64,000 bases of DNA from Lachnospiraceae bacterium (lineage in GTDB: Bacteria; Bacillota; Clostridia; Lachnospirales; Lachnospiraceae), in NCBI GenBank assembly GCA_024696005.1, contig JAILHF010000019.1, positions 1-64,000 on the forward strand, given 5' to 3'. A program made the translations under genes and the position numbers. Of this stretch, positions 33,516 to 45,224 are shown piece after piece. The notes below the pieces were generated by a model. The model was given only the letters and a program-made list of their open reading frames with translations. It had not been told where the DNA came from and did not search any database. Position 1 is the stretch's first letter, and each line of letters starts with the position of its first letter.

Positions 33516-33648
33516 AGAAAGAAAACCACGATACGCCAAAGCCCGGAACGGGCGGGGGATAAAAGAAGGAGGCCGGGAGCATGTCGTGATCCTGCGGAAA
33601 GAGAAATGATGAAAAAAGCCGCAAGCCCTTTACATTGGCGGTTTTTTA
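33516..33648 (+). ncRNA. Candidate small structured RNA or riboswitch-like leader
   Basis: Between the extended -10 promoter and a strong terminator lie about 95 bases of non-coding sequence. CACGA near 33526 can pair with TCGTG near 33587 to close a domain that contains the hairpin GCCCG-GAA-CGGGC and a GGGGGATAAAAG / GGAGGCCGGG segment. A Shine-Dalgarno-like AAGGAGG is followed by ATG TCG TGA, a two-codon frame. I compared it mentally with GEMM, SAM, THF, T-box, ydaO and twister consensus and could not place it. It is either a free small RNA of about 130 nt or a 5' leader that controls readthrough into the orphan gene. Confidence 0.45.
33612..33647 (+). terminator. Terminator of the small RNA, overlapping the next promoter
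   Basis: AAAAAGCCGC pairs with GCGGTTTTTT across a 15-base loop, ending in T. The loop and distal arm contain the -35 box of the downstream promoter. Confidence 0.7.
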
Positions 33649-33657
33649 TGGTATATT
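33629..33657 (+). promoter_or_regulatory. Promoter of the 216-residue orphan gene
   Basis: TTTACA (33629-33634), exactly 17 bases, TATATT (33652-33657). It is embedded in the preceding terminator, so the two transcription events may interfere. Confidence 0.65.
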
Positions 33658-33708
33658 GATTCTGTATCAGTAGGCGCTACATTGAAAATCAGAAAGGAAT
33701 GGTGAAAC

Positions 33709-34359
33709 ATGAGCGTAAACGGAATTACGGGAAGTGTAGCAACCAGCGCAGCCGAGGCATATACCTATACTCCCGCAAACAAGGTTGTCGAAAGCGACAA
33801 AAAGGCCACGGCAGATGTGAACGCCAAGAGTACTTCGGCCAGTGAAGGCGTTGTGTATCAGCACAGCACCGATGCTGAATCGGAGAAAAAGGCGGCAGCG
33901 GAGACCAAGACCTACAAACAGGACACCGGGATGATCTCCAAACTCAAAGCAGATGCGGAAGCCCGCACTGCGCAGCTTCAGGACATTGTCAACAAGCTGA
34001 TCAACAAACAGGGCATGACCTTCGACATCGCGAACGGCTCGAACTTAAAGAGCATGTTCGAGGGGATCGAGGTAGATGCCGAGACCAAAGCACAGGCCCA
34101 GAAAGACATCGCAGAAGATGGCTACTGGGGCGTAAAGCAAACAAGTGAACGCATCTTTGACTTTGCCAAGGCTCTGACCGGCGGCGATCCGGACAAGATG
34201 AAGGACATGCGCGAAGCTTTTGAAAAGGGCTTCAAGCAGGCTACAAGTGCCTGGGGGGATGACCTTCCGGAGATCAGCCAGCAGACCTACGGCGCCGTTC
34301 AGAAACTCTTTGATGATTACGAGAACGAGATCAACGGCGGCGGTACTGCTACTGCATAA
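33709..34359 (+). CDS. Alpha-helical protein of unknown function
   Basis: A 216-residue hydrophilic protein without signal peptide, membrane helix or cysteine. The first 75 residues are Ala/Thr/Ser/Lys-rich and probably disordered (MSVNGITGSVATSAAEAYTY). The rest is helical with amphipathic segments (MISKLKADAEARTAQLQDIV, FDFAKALTGGDPDKMKDMRE). N-termini beginning SVNGI resemble flagellar-associated and secreted coiled proteins of motile Clostridia, but this is only an impression. It has its own promoter, an AGGAA ribosome site and a strong terminator, so it is an independently expressed single gene. Confidence 0.75.
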   Translation: MSVNGITGSVATSAAEAYTYTPANKVVESDKKATADVNAKSTSASEGVVYQHSTDAESEKKAAAETKTYKQDTGMISKLKADAEARTAQLQDIVNKLINKQGMTFDIANGSNLKSMFEGIEVDAETKAQAQKDIAEDGYWGVKQTSERIFDFAKALTGGDPDKMKDMREAFEKGFKQATSAWGDDLPEISQQTYGAVQKLFDDYENEINGGGTATA

Positions 34360-34381
34360 GGTAATTACACACGAACATCAA

Positions 34382-34413
34382 AAGAGGGCGGATCTTCCGC
34401 CCTCTTGTTTTTT
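34382..34413 (+). terminator. Terminator of the orphan gene
   Basis: AAGAGGGCGGA-TCT-TCCGCCCTCTT, an 11-bp perfect stem, then G and six T. Confidence 0.92.
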
Positions 34414-34442
34414 CTCCAAGCATTTCGCAAAGCCGGCTCTTC

Positions 34443-36014
34443 TTATTCCAGGCCGGGCGGCTCTTCGCTGTTCTTGATCACCGCATAGCCGTTTATCATT
34501 GCGACCGATCCTTTTTCGGGCCATACCGGCATGAGGCGGTATTCCTCCGAGTTCACAACAGCCAGATATTCGTCCTGGCTGATCCAGCGTGCGTCAAAGC
34601 CCATGTATTCCCGGAAGAAATGATAGCGCCCCTGCGTCATGCCATAGGGGTTCTCCCAGAAGATCGGCCCAGCCCCCATCTTTGCATAACGGAAGAGCAT
34701 CGCGTAGATCCCGCGCAGGTCCGAATAGTCGATGGCTCCGCCCAGCACGACCGGCGTTTCGCGGTAATGATAATCATCGAGCTCGTATACCTGCCCGATC
34801 ATCAGTGTCGCCTGCTGCAGGCAGTGGTCATAGATCAGGCCGTTCAGGATCCAGGTCGCGTTCGCCGAAAGCGTCCAGGTGCAGATCAGCACAAAGAGCG
34901 CTCCGCTTCCGCCGAAACCGAGCGCCTTCCCGAAGGGGCGAAACGACAGCTTCTCCGAGCAGTATTCACTCAGCACGAAGAAGAGCGGGAAGATCAGCGC
35001 GTAATGGTATTGCATCACCGCGTAGATCCCGTTGGTCGGGAACAGGACAACGCACACATTCATCGCGAGCGGAAGCAGAAGAAAGGCCGGCACGAACAGC
35101 ACGGGGCGGATCAAGTCCTGCAGAGGACGCTTCTTCGTTTCCTTCAGACCGGCGATCAATACCCACAGGCAGCCCCCCGCAGCGATCAGGATCAGTGCGA
35201 AAAAGAGCAGATACAGTTTTCTGCGGAAGAGCACATCGGCATCCCAGAACGGGGTAAAGAACCAGACATAGGAATACTTCAGGCTGAAGGAAAGATTTTC
35301 GAATATGGCCGCCACGGAAAACGACTCCACACGGTCGGCCGCCCCCAGCTTGTAGATGCGGAGCATGACCTCCATCACCGCGAAATTCAGGACGCAGGCG
35401 ATAGCCGCGGCCCCTACCGCAGCTCCCAGGTCGCTCAGGGCTTTTTTCAGCTCCTTTTCCCGCAGCAGATCACTAAGAAAGAAGAGCAGCCCCATGGCCG
35501 CAAGCGCCCCGATGTAGGCCTGGAAGGAACCCAGCATCAGAAGGAAGCAGAGGACGGCGCCGAAAAACGCGGGGAGCTTACGCATGCGGAGCAGATAGTA
35601 GCCCGCCGTCACCGTAAGGAAGGAAAAGGAATAGCTCAGCGCCATATAGAGATAGCCGAACTGAACCGAGATCACCGGAAAGCTGACCAGGGCTGCGGAA
35701 AGCAGTACCTGCGCGGATCTCTTCCGGATGGGAAGCATCTCGCACAGGAGCATGGCACTCAGCGCGATCATGGCACAGTAGGCGATCACGATGATAAAGG
35801 GAATGATGGCATTCTTTCCGAAGAGCTCGTTCAGATAGCGTATCATCCAGCGGCCGCACTGCGTCGCCCAGTCGGCGTTACGGTAAAAATGCACGCCCTC
35901 GCTGGTGGCGTCGGGGCCAGCATGGCCGTTGATCATCAGATAGAAATAGCAAAAGAAGCAGCACAGGGCTGCCGTCACGGAGATATTCCGATAGCGTGAA
36001 AAAAACTGTTTCAT
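34443..36014 (-). CDS. GtrC-like membrane glucosyltransferase (Glucos_trans_II type)
   Basis: A 523-residue polytopic protein with about eleven membrane helices. The first outer loop GPDATSEGVHFYRNADWATQ, then CGRWMIRYLNELFG, is the signature of the Glucos_trans_II family (GtrC-like). These enzymes take glucose or another sugar from a polyprenyl-phosphate carrier and attach it to surface polymers outside the membrane. The C-terminal 120 residues are soluble (AIDYSDLRGIYAMLFRYAKM...). It lies nine bases after the binding-protein gene. GtrA and GtrB counterparts are in the glycan run. Confidence 0.85.
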   Translation of the reverse strand: MKQFFSRYRNISVTAALCCFFCYFYLMINGHAGPDATSEGVHFYRNADWATQCGRWMIRYLNELFGKNAIIPFIIVIAYCAMIALSAMLLCEMLPIRKRSAQVLLSAALVSFPVISVQFGYLYMALSYSFSFLTVTAGYYLLRMRKLPAFFGAVLCFLLMLGSFQAYIGALAAMGLLFFLSDLLREKELKKALSDLGAAVGAAAIACVLNFAVMEVMLRIYKLGAADRVESFSVAAIFENLSFSLKYSYVWFFTPFWDADVLFRRKLYLLFFALILIAAGGCLWVLIAGLKETKKRPLQDLIRPVLFVPAFLLLPLAMNVCVVLFPTNGIYAVMQYHYALIFPLFFVLSEYCSEKLSFRPFGKALGFGGSGALFVLICTWTLSANATWILNGLIYDHCLQQATLMIGQVYELDDYHYRETPVVLGGAIDYSDLRGIYAMLFRYAKMGAGPIFWENPYGMTQGRYHFFREYMGFDARWISQDEYLAVVNSEEYRLMPVWPEKGSVAMINGYAVIKNSEEPPGLE

Positions 36015-36023
36015 AGGATCCGT

Positions 36024-36884
36024 CTATTGCAGTTCATTGATCTTTTCGGTGATGAACTTCGCGGGAGCCGCGTCAATGATCACATAGTCCACATTTCCGT
36101 TCAGCAGATCCTGAACGGCCAGGGAGCCGTTCGAATAGCCCACCACGGTCATGGAGAAGCCTTCGTAGCCGCTTCCCGCATCGCCTTCGCAATAAAGCTG
36201 GGAAGTGGTCTCGTTCTCCACACCCACCTTTACCGAAGAGTCCTTGCCTTTCAGGATGGCTTCGACGGAAGCGGCGTCCATGCCGTCTTTAAATTCCTTG
36301 TTGTCGGAGCGGACCACCAGCCTCTGGGAAGCGGCATAATAAGAGTCCGAAAAGCTCACAAGCTCTTTCCGCTCTTCGGTCACGGTCAGGGCGCTCATGG
36401 CGATGTCACTCTCTCCCCCGTTCACGGAAAAAAGCACCGTTTCAAAGTCCATGTTCCGGATCACCAGCTCTTTTCCGAGATATTCGGCCAGCCCGGCAGC
36501 GATCTCCATGTCGATGCCGTAATACTCGTCCCCCTGCACATACTCGAAGGGCGCAAACGTCGCATTGGTGGCCACGAAGAGCTGGTCCTTGCTGTCGTCC
36601 TCCGCCGCCGGCACAACGGGCTTCGGTTTCCCGTTTCCGAAATACCTTTCACAGATCGCATCGTAGGTCCCGTCGCTCTTGATCTTTGCGACATAGGCAT
36701 TGACCTCGTCCAGAAGGTCGGGCTGTTTCGGATCCACCGCGAAAGCATACTCCTCCTTCGTCAGGTCCGCATCGATCACCTTTGCGGTCAGTCTGCTCGC
36801 GTTCGATCCGCTGCCCACGCAGCCCGTGAGCACGCTCACGAGGCATGCGAGTGCAAGAAACGTTTTCCAAATCCTTCTCTTCAT
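36024..36884 (-). CDS. Amino-acid ABC transporter binding lipoprotein with vestigial first module
   Basis: A 286-residue protein with lipobox VLTGC (Cys22). Residues about 98-286 are a complete SBP_bac_3 solute-binding domain (LFVATNATFAPFEYVQGDEYYGIDMEIAAGLAEYL, cited in parts: FAPFEYV, GIDMEIA, SDIAMSALTVTEER, SDSYYAAS). Residues about 45-85 (EEYAFAVDPKQPDLLDEVNAYV, IKSDGTYDAICERYFG) repeat what is normally the C-terminal end of the same fold. The protein therefore looks like a tandem SBP whose first domain lost most of its length. No permease or ATPase is adjacent. It follows carB by 24 bases. Confidence 0.85.
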   Translation of the reverse strand: MKRRIWKTFLALACLVSVLTGCVGSGSNASRLTAKVIDADLTKEEYAFAVDPKQPDLLDEVNAYVAKIKSDGTYDAICERYFGNGKPKPVVPAAEDDSKDQLFVATNATFAPFEYVQGDEYYGIDMEIAAGLAEYLGKELVIRNMDFETVLFSVNGGESDIAMSALTVTEERKELVSFSDSYYAASQRLVVRSDNKEFKDGMDAASVEAILKGKDSSVKVGVENETTSQLYCEGDAGSGYEGFSMTVVGYSNGSLAVQDLLNGNVDYVIIDAAPAKFITEKINELQ

Positions 36885-36908
36885 GCTTTCTCTCTCAAAG
36901 CCAAAAGC

Positions 36909-40232
<3,324 letters not shown>

Positions 40233-40248
40233 GATATTCCCCTTTCTT

Positions 40249-40959
40249 TTATCCCCCTAAATAGGCCTTCTTTATCTCTTCACTTCTGGCAAGCTCCGAC
40301 GCGTCCCCACTCAGGGAGATGCGGCCGGTCTCCAGAACATATGCCCGGTTCGCCACGGAGAGCGCCATCTGGGCATTCTGTTCGACCAAAAGGATGGTTG
40401 TACCCTGTTTGTTCATGTCCTCGATGATGTTGAAGATCTGCTTGACCAGGATGGGCGCCAGTCCCATCGAGGGCTCGTCCAGCATCATGAGCCTGGGGCG
40501 GGACATCAGCGCGCGCCCCATCGCCAGCATCTGCTGTTCCCCTCCGGAAAGGGTCCCCGCGATCTGGTGATAGCGTTCCTTCAGTCTGGGAAAGAGCGCA
40601 TATACTTTTTCCAGACTGTCCGCAGCCTCCGAAGCGGGCCTGGTATAAGCGCCCATCTCCAGGTTCTCCAGCACGGTCATGTGCTGAAATACCCTGCGCC
40701 CTTCCGGACACAGAGCCATTCCGCGCGCCACGACCCTGTCTGCGGCCATGCCGTGCAGATCTTTTCCTTCAAAAAGGATCTTTCCGCTGCGGGCTTTCAA
40801 AAGTCCGCCGACGGTATTCAGCGTGGTGGATTTTCCGGCGCCGTTCGCACCGATGAGGGTAACGATCTCGCCCTCCTTCACCTCAAAAGAGATGCCCTTG
40901 ATCGCATGGATGCTGCCGTAATAGACCTGCAGATCCTGAACCTGTAACATCGTCTCCAT
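40249..40959 (-). CDS. livF: Branched-chain amino acid ABC transporter ATPase LivF
   Basis: A 236-residue ABC ATPase. Walker A GANGAGKST, signature LSGGEQQML, Walker B LMMLDEPSMGLAP, H-loop replaced by the LivF-type LVEQNAQ. The LivF/UrtE-type GEIVTLIGANGAGKST and SMGLAPILVKQIF fit the family. It pairs with LivG to power branched-chain amino acid import and lies two bases past livG. Confidence 0.94.
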   Translation of the reverse strand: METMLQVQDLQVYYGSIHAIKGISFEVKEGEIVTLIGANGAGKSTTLNTVGGLLKARSGKILFEGKDLHGMAADRVVARGMALCPEGRRVFQHMTVLENLEMGAYTRPASEAADSLEKVYALFPRLKERYHQIAGTLSGGEQQMLAMGRALMSRPRLMMLDEPSMGLAPILVKQIFNIIEDMNKQGTTILLVEQNAQMALSVANRAYVLETGRISLSGDASELARSEEIKKAYLGG

Positions 40960-40961
40960 GC

Positions 40962-41750
40962 TCAGTCCTCCTCCTTCCTGCCGCCCAGGTAAGCTTCGAT
41001 GACCTGAGGGTCGTTCTGTATCCTGGAAGGGGTTCCTTCGGCTATGATCTTTCCGAAATTCACCACAACGATATTTTCGCAGATGCCCATGACCAGATTC
41101 ATGTCATGCTCGATCAGCATGATCGCGATCTTGAACTCATCGCGGATCTTGCGTATGTTCTTCATCAGTTCTTCGGTCTCGGAAGGGTTCATTCCGGCAG
41201 CCGGCTCGTCCAGAAGCAGCAGCTTCGGCTCCGTCGCAAGGGCGCGCACGATCTCGAGACGCCGCTGAGCGCCGTAAGGAAGACTGTCCGCACGCACATC
41301 CGCCTGGTCGGCCAGGCCGAAGATATCCAGAAGCTCCAGCGTGCGCTCGTGGGCCCGCTTCTCCTCTTTCCAGAAAGAAGGCAGGCGAAGGATCCCGCTG
41401 AACATGCCGTAACGGACATGCTCGTGAAGGCCGATCCTGACGTTCTCTTCCACGCTCAGCTTGTCAAAAAGACGGATGTTCTGGAAGGTCCGCGCGATGC
41501 CCGCGTGATTGACCTGTACCGGCGACATGTTCTTTGTGTCCTTGCCGTCCAGGAAGATCTTGCCGCGGCTCGGCTGATAGACCTTGGTAAGCAGGTTGAA
41601 GATCGTGGTCTTTCCCGCGCCGTTGGGGCCGATCAGACCCTTGATCTCGTCAGGCGCGATGCTGATGTTGAATTCGTCCACGGCAGTCAGGCCGCCGAAA
41701 TCGATCCCCAGATGTGAAGTTTTGAGGACTGCGTCAGTTTCTTTGCTCAT
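40962..41750 (-). CDS. livG: Branched-chain amino acid ABC transporter ATPase LivG
   Basis: A 262-residue ABC ATPase. Walker A GPNGAGKTT, LivG-type ARTFQNIRLFDKLSVEENV, signature region LPYGAQRRLEIVRALA, Walker B LLLLDEPAAGMNP, LIEHDMNLVM. Partner of LivF. Its ATG overlaps the livM stop as ATGA. Confidence 0.94.
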   Translation of the reverse strand: MSKETDAVLKTSHLGIDFGGLTAVDEFNISIAPDEIKGLIGPNGAGKTTIFNLLTKVYQPSRGKIFLDGKDTKNMSPVQVNHAGIARTFQNIRLFDKLSVEENVRIGLHEHVRYGMFSGILRLPSFWKEEKRAHERTLELLDIFGLADQADVRADSLPYGAQRRLEIVRALATEPKLLLLDEPAAGMNPSETEELMKNIRKIRDEFKIAIMLIEHDMNLVMGICENIVVVNFGKIIAEGTPSRIQNDPQVIEAYLGGRKEED

Positions 41751-42805
41751 TTTGCCGCCTCCTCCTTCTTCGCTTTTTTCCCGAGGCCGTCGAAGATGCT
41801 CCGAAGCTTCGGATTATTGCTTGCGATCATCACAAGGATCAGCACGATCGCGTAGATCAGCATGCGGTAGTCCGAGAATTTGCGGAGAAGCTCCGGCAAA
41901 ACGGTCAGGAGCGCCGCCGCGATGATGGAACCCGTCATGTTTCCGATGCCGCCCAGCACCACGAACACCAGGATCAGGATCGAGGTGTTGAAGTCGAATT
42001 TCTTCGGTGCGATGGTGGAATAATTCAGTGCATAAAGGGCACCTGCCGCGCCCGCGATGGCTGCGGAGGTCACAAATGCGATCAGCTTGTGCCTGGTCAC
42101 CGGCACGCCGGAAGCCTCGGCCGCGATGCGGTTGTCGCGGATCGCCATGATCGCCAGACCCGTGCGGCTGTTCACCAGGTTCTGGATGATCACCAGTACC
42201 AGAAGCAGCAGGATCGTTCCGGCAATGAAAGTCGAGAGCTTGGTCACGCCCGTGGCCCCCATGGGCCCGTTGATCAGGACTTTACCGTCCGCTGCCATTC
42301 CCATCGAAGCCGCATCCTTGAAGGAAAGATGAAGCCCCGCCTTGTCCACGCCCACATACAGGCAGTTCATGACATTTTTGATGATCTCGCCGAAGGCCAG
42401 CGTCACGATCGCCAGATAGTCGCCGTTCAGGCGCAGCACCGGGATCCCGATGATCACGCCCGCGATCCCCGCCAGGAGCGCTCCGATCACGATCGCAAGC
42501 AAAAGCCGCAGGCCCGGGTTCGGCACGTTCTCTGCCAGGCTCATGGATACCACCACGCCCGAGAAAGCACCCACCGACATGAAGCCCGCGTGGCCGAGGC
42601 TCAGTTCCCCGGATATGCCCACGACGAGGTTCAGGGCCAGTGCCATGATCACGTAGGAAAGGATCGGGATCAGCTGCCCCTTCAGGCTGTTGGTCAGCAT
42701 CCCGAGATTTGCGAGTATCTGCACGACGATGAAAAAGAGGATCACGATCCCGTAGTTCAGGAAGGAGATCTTGGTCTGCTTTTTCAGATTCTTCAAAGCT
42801 TTCAT
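41747..42805 (-). CDS. livM: Branched-chain amino acid ABC transporter permease LivM
   Basis: A 352-residue permease with about nine membrane helices. YVIMALALNLVVGISGELSL with GHAGFMSVGAF is the conserved LivM block; the central GDYLAIVTLAFGEII is the ATPase-coupling loop. A basic N-terminus (MKALKNLKKQTKIS) and an Ala/Lys tail flank the core. It heterodimerises with LivH. Confidence 0.94.
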   Translation of the reverse strand: MKALKNLKKQTKISFLNYGIVILFFIVVQILANLGMLTNSLKGQLIPILSYVIMALALNLVVGISGELSLGHAGFMSVGAFSGVVVSMSLAENVPNPGLRLLLAIVIGALLAGIAGVIIGIPVLRLNGDYLAIVTLAFGEIIKNVMNCLYVGVDKAGLHLSFKDAASMGMAADGKVLINGPMGATGVTKLSTFIAGTILLLLVLVIIQNLVNSRTGLAIMAIRDNRIAAEASGVPVTRHKLIAFVTSAAIAGAAGALYALNYSTIAPKKFDFNTSILILVFVVLGGIGNMTGSIIAAALLTVLPELLRKFSDYRMLIYAIVLILVMIASNNPKLRSIFDGLGKKAKKEEAAK

Positions 42806-42818
42806 TTTCCCCTCCCCC

Positions 42819-43691
42819 TTATACCTTTTCTCTGACCTTGCGGCCCAGAAGACCGGTCGGTTTCACAAGCAGCACGATGATCAGCACCGCGAAAACGATG
42901 GCATCGGAAAGCTGGGTGGAGATGTAGGCTTTGCCGAAGATCTCGATCACACCCAGAAGCACGCCGCCCAGCATAGCTCCCGGAATAGAGCCGATCCCGC
43001 CGAAGACGGCCGCGGTAAAGGCCTTGATGCCGGGCATGGCGCCGGTAGTAGGCATCAGCGTGGGATAAGCGGTACAAAGCAGCACGCCTGCGATGGCCGC
43101 CAGACCCGAGCCGATAGCAAAGGTCATGGAGATGGTCCGGTTCACGTTGATCCCCATCAGCGTAGCCGCGCCCTTATCCTCGGATACGGCACGCATGGCC
43201 TTGCCCATTTTTGTTTTCGAAGTAAAGAAGGTGAGTGCCAGCATGATCACGATATTGGCCAGCACGGTGATCAGCGTCACGGGCGCCACCTGGGTGCTGC
43301 CCAGCTGCAATGCGGGCAGATCCGCGAAAATATTGGGAAATACTTTTGTGTTGGACGTCCAGATGAGCAGTGCCGCATTCTGCAGGAAATAAGATACGCC
43401 GATCGCGGTGATCAGGACCGCGAGACTTGTGGCATTACGAAGAGGCTTATACGCCAGGCCCTCGATGATGATGCCCAGCACCGTACAGACCGCCACCGAA
43501 GCGAGTACCGCAAGGATGGGCGGCCAGCCCAGACCGGTGATGGCACAGAAGGCAACATACGCGCCTACCATGATCACATCGCCATGGGCAAAATTAAGCA
43601 TTTTCGCAATGCCATAGACCATGGTATAACCCAAAGCTATGATGGCATATACACTTCCCAGGCTTATCCCGTTTATCAGATTAGCAAGCAT
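42819..43691 (-). CDS. livH: Branched-chain amino acid ABC transporter permease LivH
   Basis: A 290-residue permease with about eight helices. NGISLGSVYAIIALGYTMVY and NFAHGDVIMVGAYVAF are the LivH block, and GIKAFTAAVFGGIGSIPGAM the coupling region. It is separated from the binding-protein gene by a stable hairpin. Confidence 0.94.
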   Translation of the reverse strand: MLANLINGISLGSVYAIIALGYTMVYGIAKMLNFAHGDVIMVGAYVAFCAITGLGWPPILAVLASVAVCTVLGIIIEGLAYKPLRNATSLAVLITAIGVSYFLQNAALLIWTSNTKVFPNIFADLPALQLGSTQVAPVTLITVLANIVIMLALTFFTSKTKMGKAMRAVSEDKGAATLMGINVNRTISMTFAIGSGLAAIAGVLLCTAYPTLMPTTGAMPGIKAFTAAVFGGIGSIPGAMLGGVLLGVIEIFGKAYISTQLSDAIVFAVLIIVLLVKPTGLLGRKVREKV

Positions 43692-43715
43692 AGATCATAC
43701 CCCGCAACTTTACAT

Positions 43716-43743
43716 ACGGGCTGTACCTTTCGGTACAGCCCGT
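43716..43743 (-). other. mRNA-stabilising hairpin between livJ and livH
   Basis: ACGGGCTGTACC-(4)-GGTACAGCCCGT is a perfect 12-bp stem without a T run. Such stems after binding-protein genes usually protect the 3' end of the abundant upstream segment and limit expression of the permease genes. Confidence 0.65.
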
Positions 43744-43755
43744 TCAAAACACTTC

Positions 43756-45066
43756 TTACAGTCCCACGTATACGCCGTTCTGGATCACTACGGCCTTGGG
43801 ATCCTTGTTTACTTCACCGTTTGCGGTCCATACCATTCCGGAACCGGTCACACCGTCATAGGAGAAGTTCGGATTGGTGAACACGGAGATCAGGATCGTG
43901 CAGATCTCTTCAGCGCTCTTGCCGGTCACATCCAGGTCACCGTTCTTGTCCGCATAGAACTGCAGCGCACGGTAGATCGCGTAAGGGCAGTCATAACCAT
44001 CTGCAGCGAACTGGTTGGGCGTCTCGCCGTAACCGCTCTCGTACTTGCCAACGAAGCTCTTGGTCAGATCATCGGTAGCATCTGCGGAGAACGGAGTAAG
44101 CAGGATAACACCCTCTGCAAGGGAAGCATCAAAGCCTTCCATGGTCAGGATACCGTCCATGCCGTCCACACCGAAGAACTTAGGTGCATACCCCATGGAA
44201 GATGCCTGCTGCAGGATCAGGGATGCGGGCTGATAATAGATGGGCAGGAACACCAGATCAGCGCCTGCGCTCTGCGCATCACCCAGCTGCACGGAGAAAT
44301 CGTTCGCGGTATCATCGGTAAAGGTCGTGGTGGAAACCACTTCCAGTCCCAGCTCACCGGCCTTCGCGTTGAAGGTCTGGTAAATGCCGGTGGAATAAGC
44401 ATCCGCATTGTTATAGATGATCGCTACCTTGGTAGCCATGTTGTTATCCTTGATATACTTCGCGGAAGCGGAACCCTGGTTGGGGTCGGCGAAGCACACC
44501 TGGAATACGTTGTCCTTGCCGTTTACAACATCCGGAGAAGATGCGGACGGCGTGAGCATAAAGATACGGTCGTTGTTTGCCTCCGCACTTACGGCAACGC
44601 AGGGGGTGGTGGTCACGGTACCTGCGATGACCTGTACGTTCCAGTCCTTCAGGTTGTTGTAAGCGTTCACGGACTTCTCCGCATCGTGCTCGTCATCCTG
44701 GGGATTGTACTGGATCTGGAAATCAGAGCTGATGGCGTTGATCTCGTCAACTGCGATCTGCTCACCGTTCTTTACGGCATTTCCGTAGATTGCTGCAGCA
44801 CCGGTCAGAGGTCCGATCATGCCCAGGTTCAGGGTACCGGTAAGCTTGCCGCCTACGCTCTCCTGCTCGGGAACACTCTCTTCAACCCCCTCCTTGGTCT
44901 CACCGCCTGCATTGCTGCCTGCGTCAGAGCCTGCGCTCTCGCCGCCGTCGGTCGTGCCGCTCGTGCCTGCATCAGAGCCGCCGGTGGAAGCCGCATCGGT
45001 GCAGCCTCCCAGCATGGACACGCCAAGTACAGCCGACATTACCATTGCCAACACTTTCTTTTTCAT
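43756..45066 (-). CDS. livJ: Branched-chain amino acid binding lipoprotein (LivJ/K-like)
   Basis: A 436-residue lipoprotein from ATG 45066, with GGGAGG eight bases ahead; a longer frame upstream would run through the promoter and leader. Lipobox SMLGGC (Cys22), then a Gly/Ser/Glu-rich flexible linker to about residue 80. The type I periplasmic-binding fold follows: LNLGMIGPLTGAAAIYGNAV, VIAGTVTTTPCVAVS, VAIIYNNADAYSTGIYQTF, GVDGMDGI. It captures branched-chain or related amino acids outside the membrane. First gene of the LIV-carB operon. Confidence 0.93.
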   Translation of the reverse strand: MKKKVLAMVMSAVLGVSMLGGCTDAASTGGSDAGTSGTTDGGESAGSDAGSNAGGETKEGVEESVPEQESVGGKLTGTLNLGMIGPLTGAAAIYGNAVKNGEQIAVDEINAISSDFQIQYNPQDDEHDAEKSVNAYNNLKDWNVQVIAGTVTTTPCVAVSAEANNDRIFMLTPSASSPDVVNGKDNVFQVCFADPNQGSASAKYIKDNNMATKVAIIYNNADAYSTGIYQTFNAKAGELGLEVVSTTTFTDDTANDFSVQLGDAQSAGADLVFLPIYYQPASLILQQASSMGYAPKFFGVDGMDGILTMEGFDASLAEGVILLTPFSADATDDLTKSFVGKYESGYGETPNQFAADGYDCPYAIYRALQFYADKNGDLDVTGKSAEEICTILISVFTNPNFSYDGVTGSGMVWTANGEVNKDPKAVVIQNGVYVGL

Positions 45067-45109
45067 AATATTTTCCTCCCTTTCTTTTTCCTCCCGATCA
45101 CAGGCTATG

Positions 45110-45158
45110 AAAAAAGGGAACAGGGATCCGCCCGCGAATCTCTGAACCCCCTTGTTCC
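45110..45158 (-). terminator. Leader terminator (attenuator) of the LIV operon
   Basis: On the minus strand GGAACA-A-GGG pairs with CCCTGTTCC around a 23-base loop, followed by C and six T. It lies between the promoter and the livJ ribosome site, so it can cut transcription before livJ. No T-box motif was seen. Confidence 0.65.
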
Positions 45159-45178
45159 ATCTCCCCGTAATCCTAACG

Positions 45179-45207
45179 ATTTTATCACGCCAATTAATAA
45201 AATACAA
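45179..45207 (-). promoter_or_regulatory. livJp: Promoter of the LIV-carB operon
   Basis: Minus-strand TTGTAT (45207-45202), 17-base spacer, TAAAAT (45184-45179), about 110 bases ahead of the livJ start. Confidence 0.65.
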
Positions 45208-45224
45208 GCGTTTCTTGATCTTTT

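Noticed and set aside
33526-33592. Possible twister ribozyme
   Set aside because: AAGCCCGG and GATAAAAG...GGAGG resemble part of a twister, but the closing stem does not join the conserved internal loop in the right register and no UAA cleavage site is placed correctly.
33516-33611. c-di-GMP (GEMM) riboswitch
   Set aside because: The region is near c-di-GMP genes and has ACGCCAAAGCC, but the tetraloop-receptor and GGGACGCAAAGCC core are not present.
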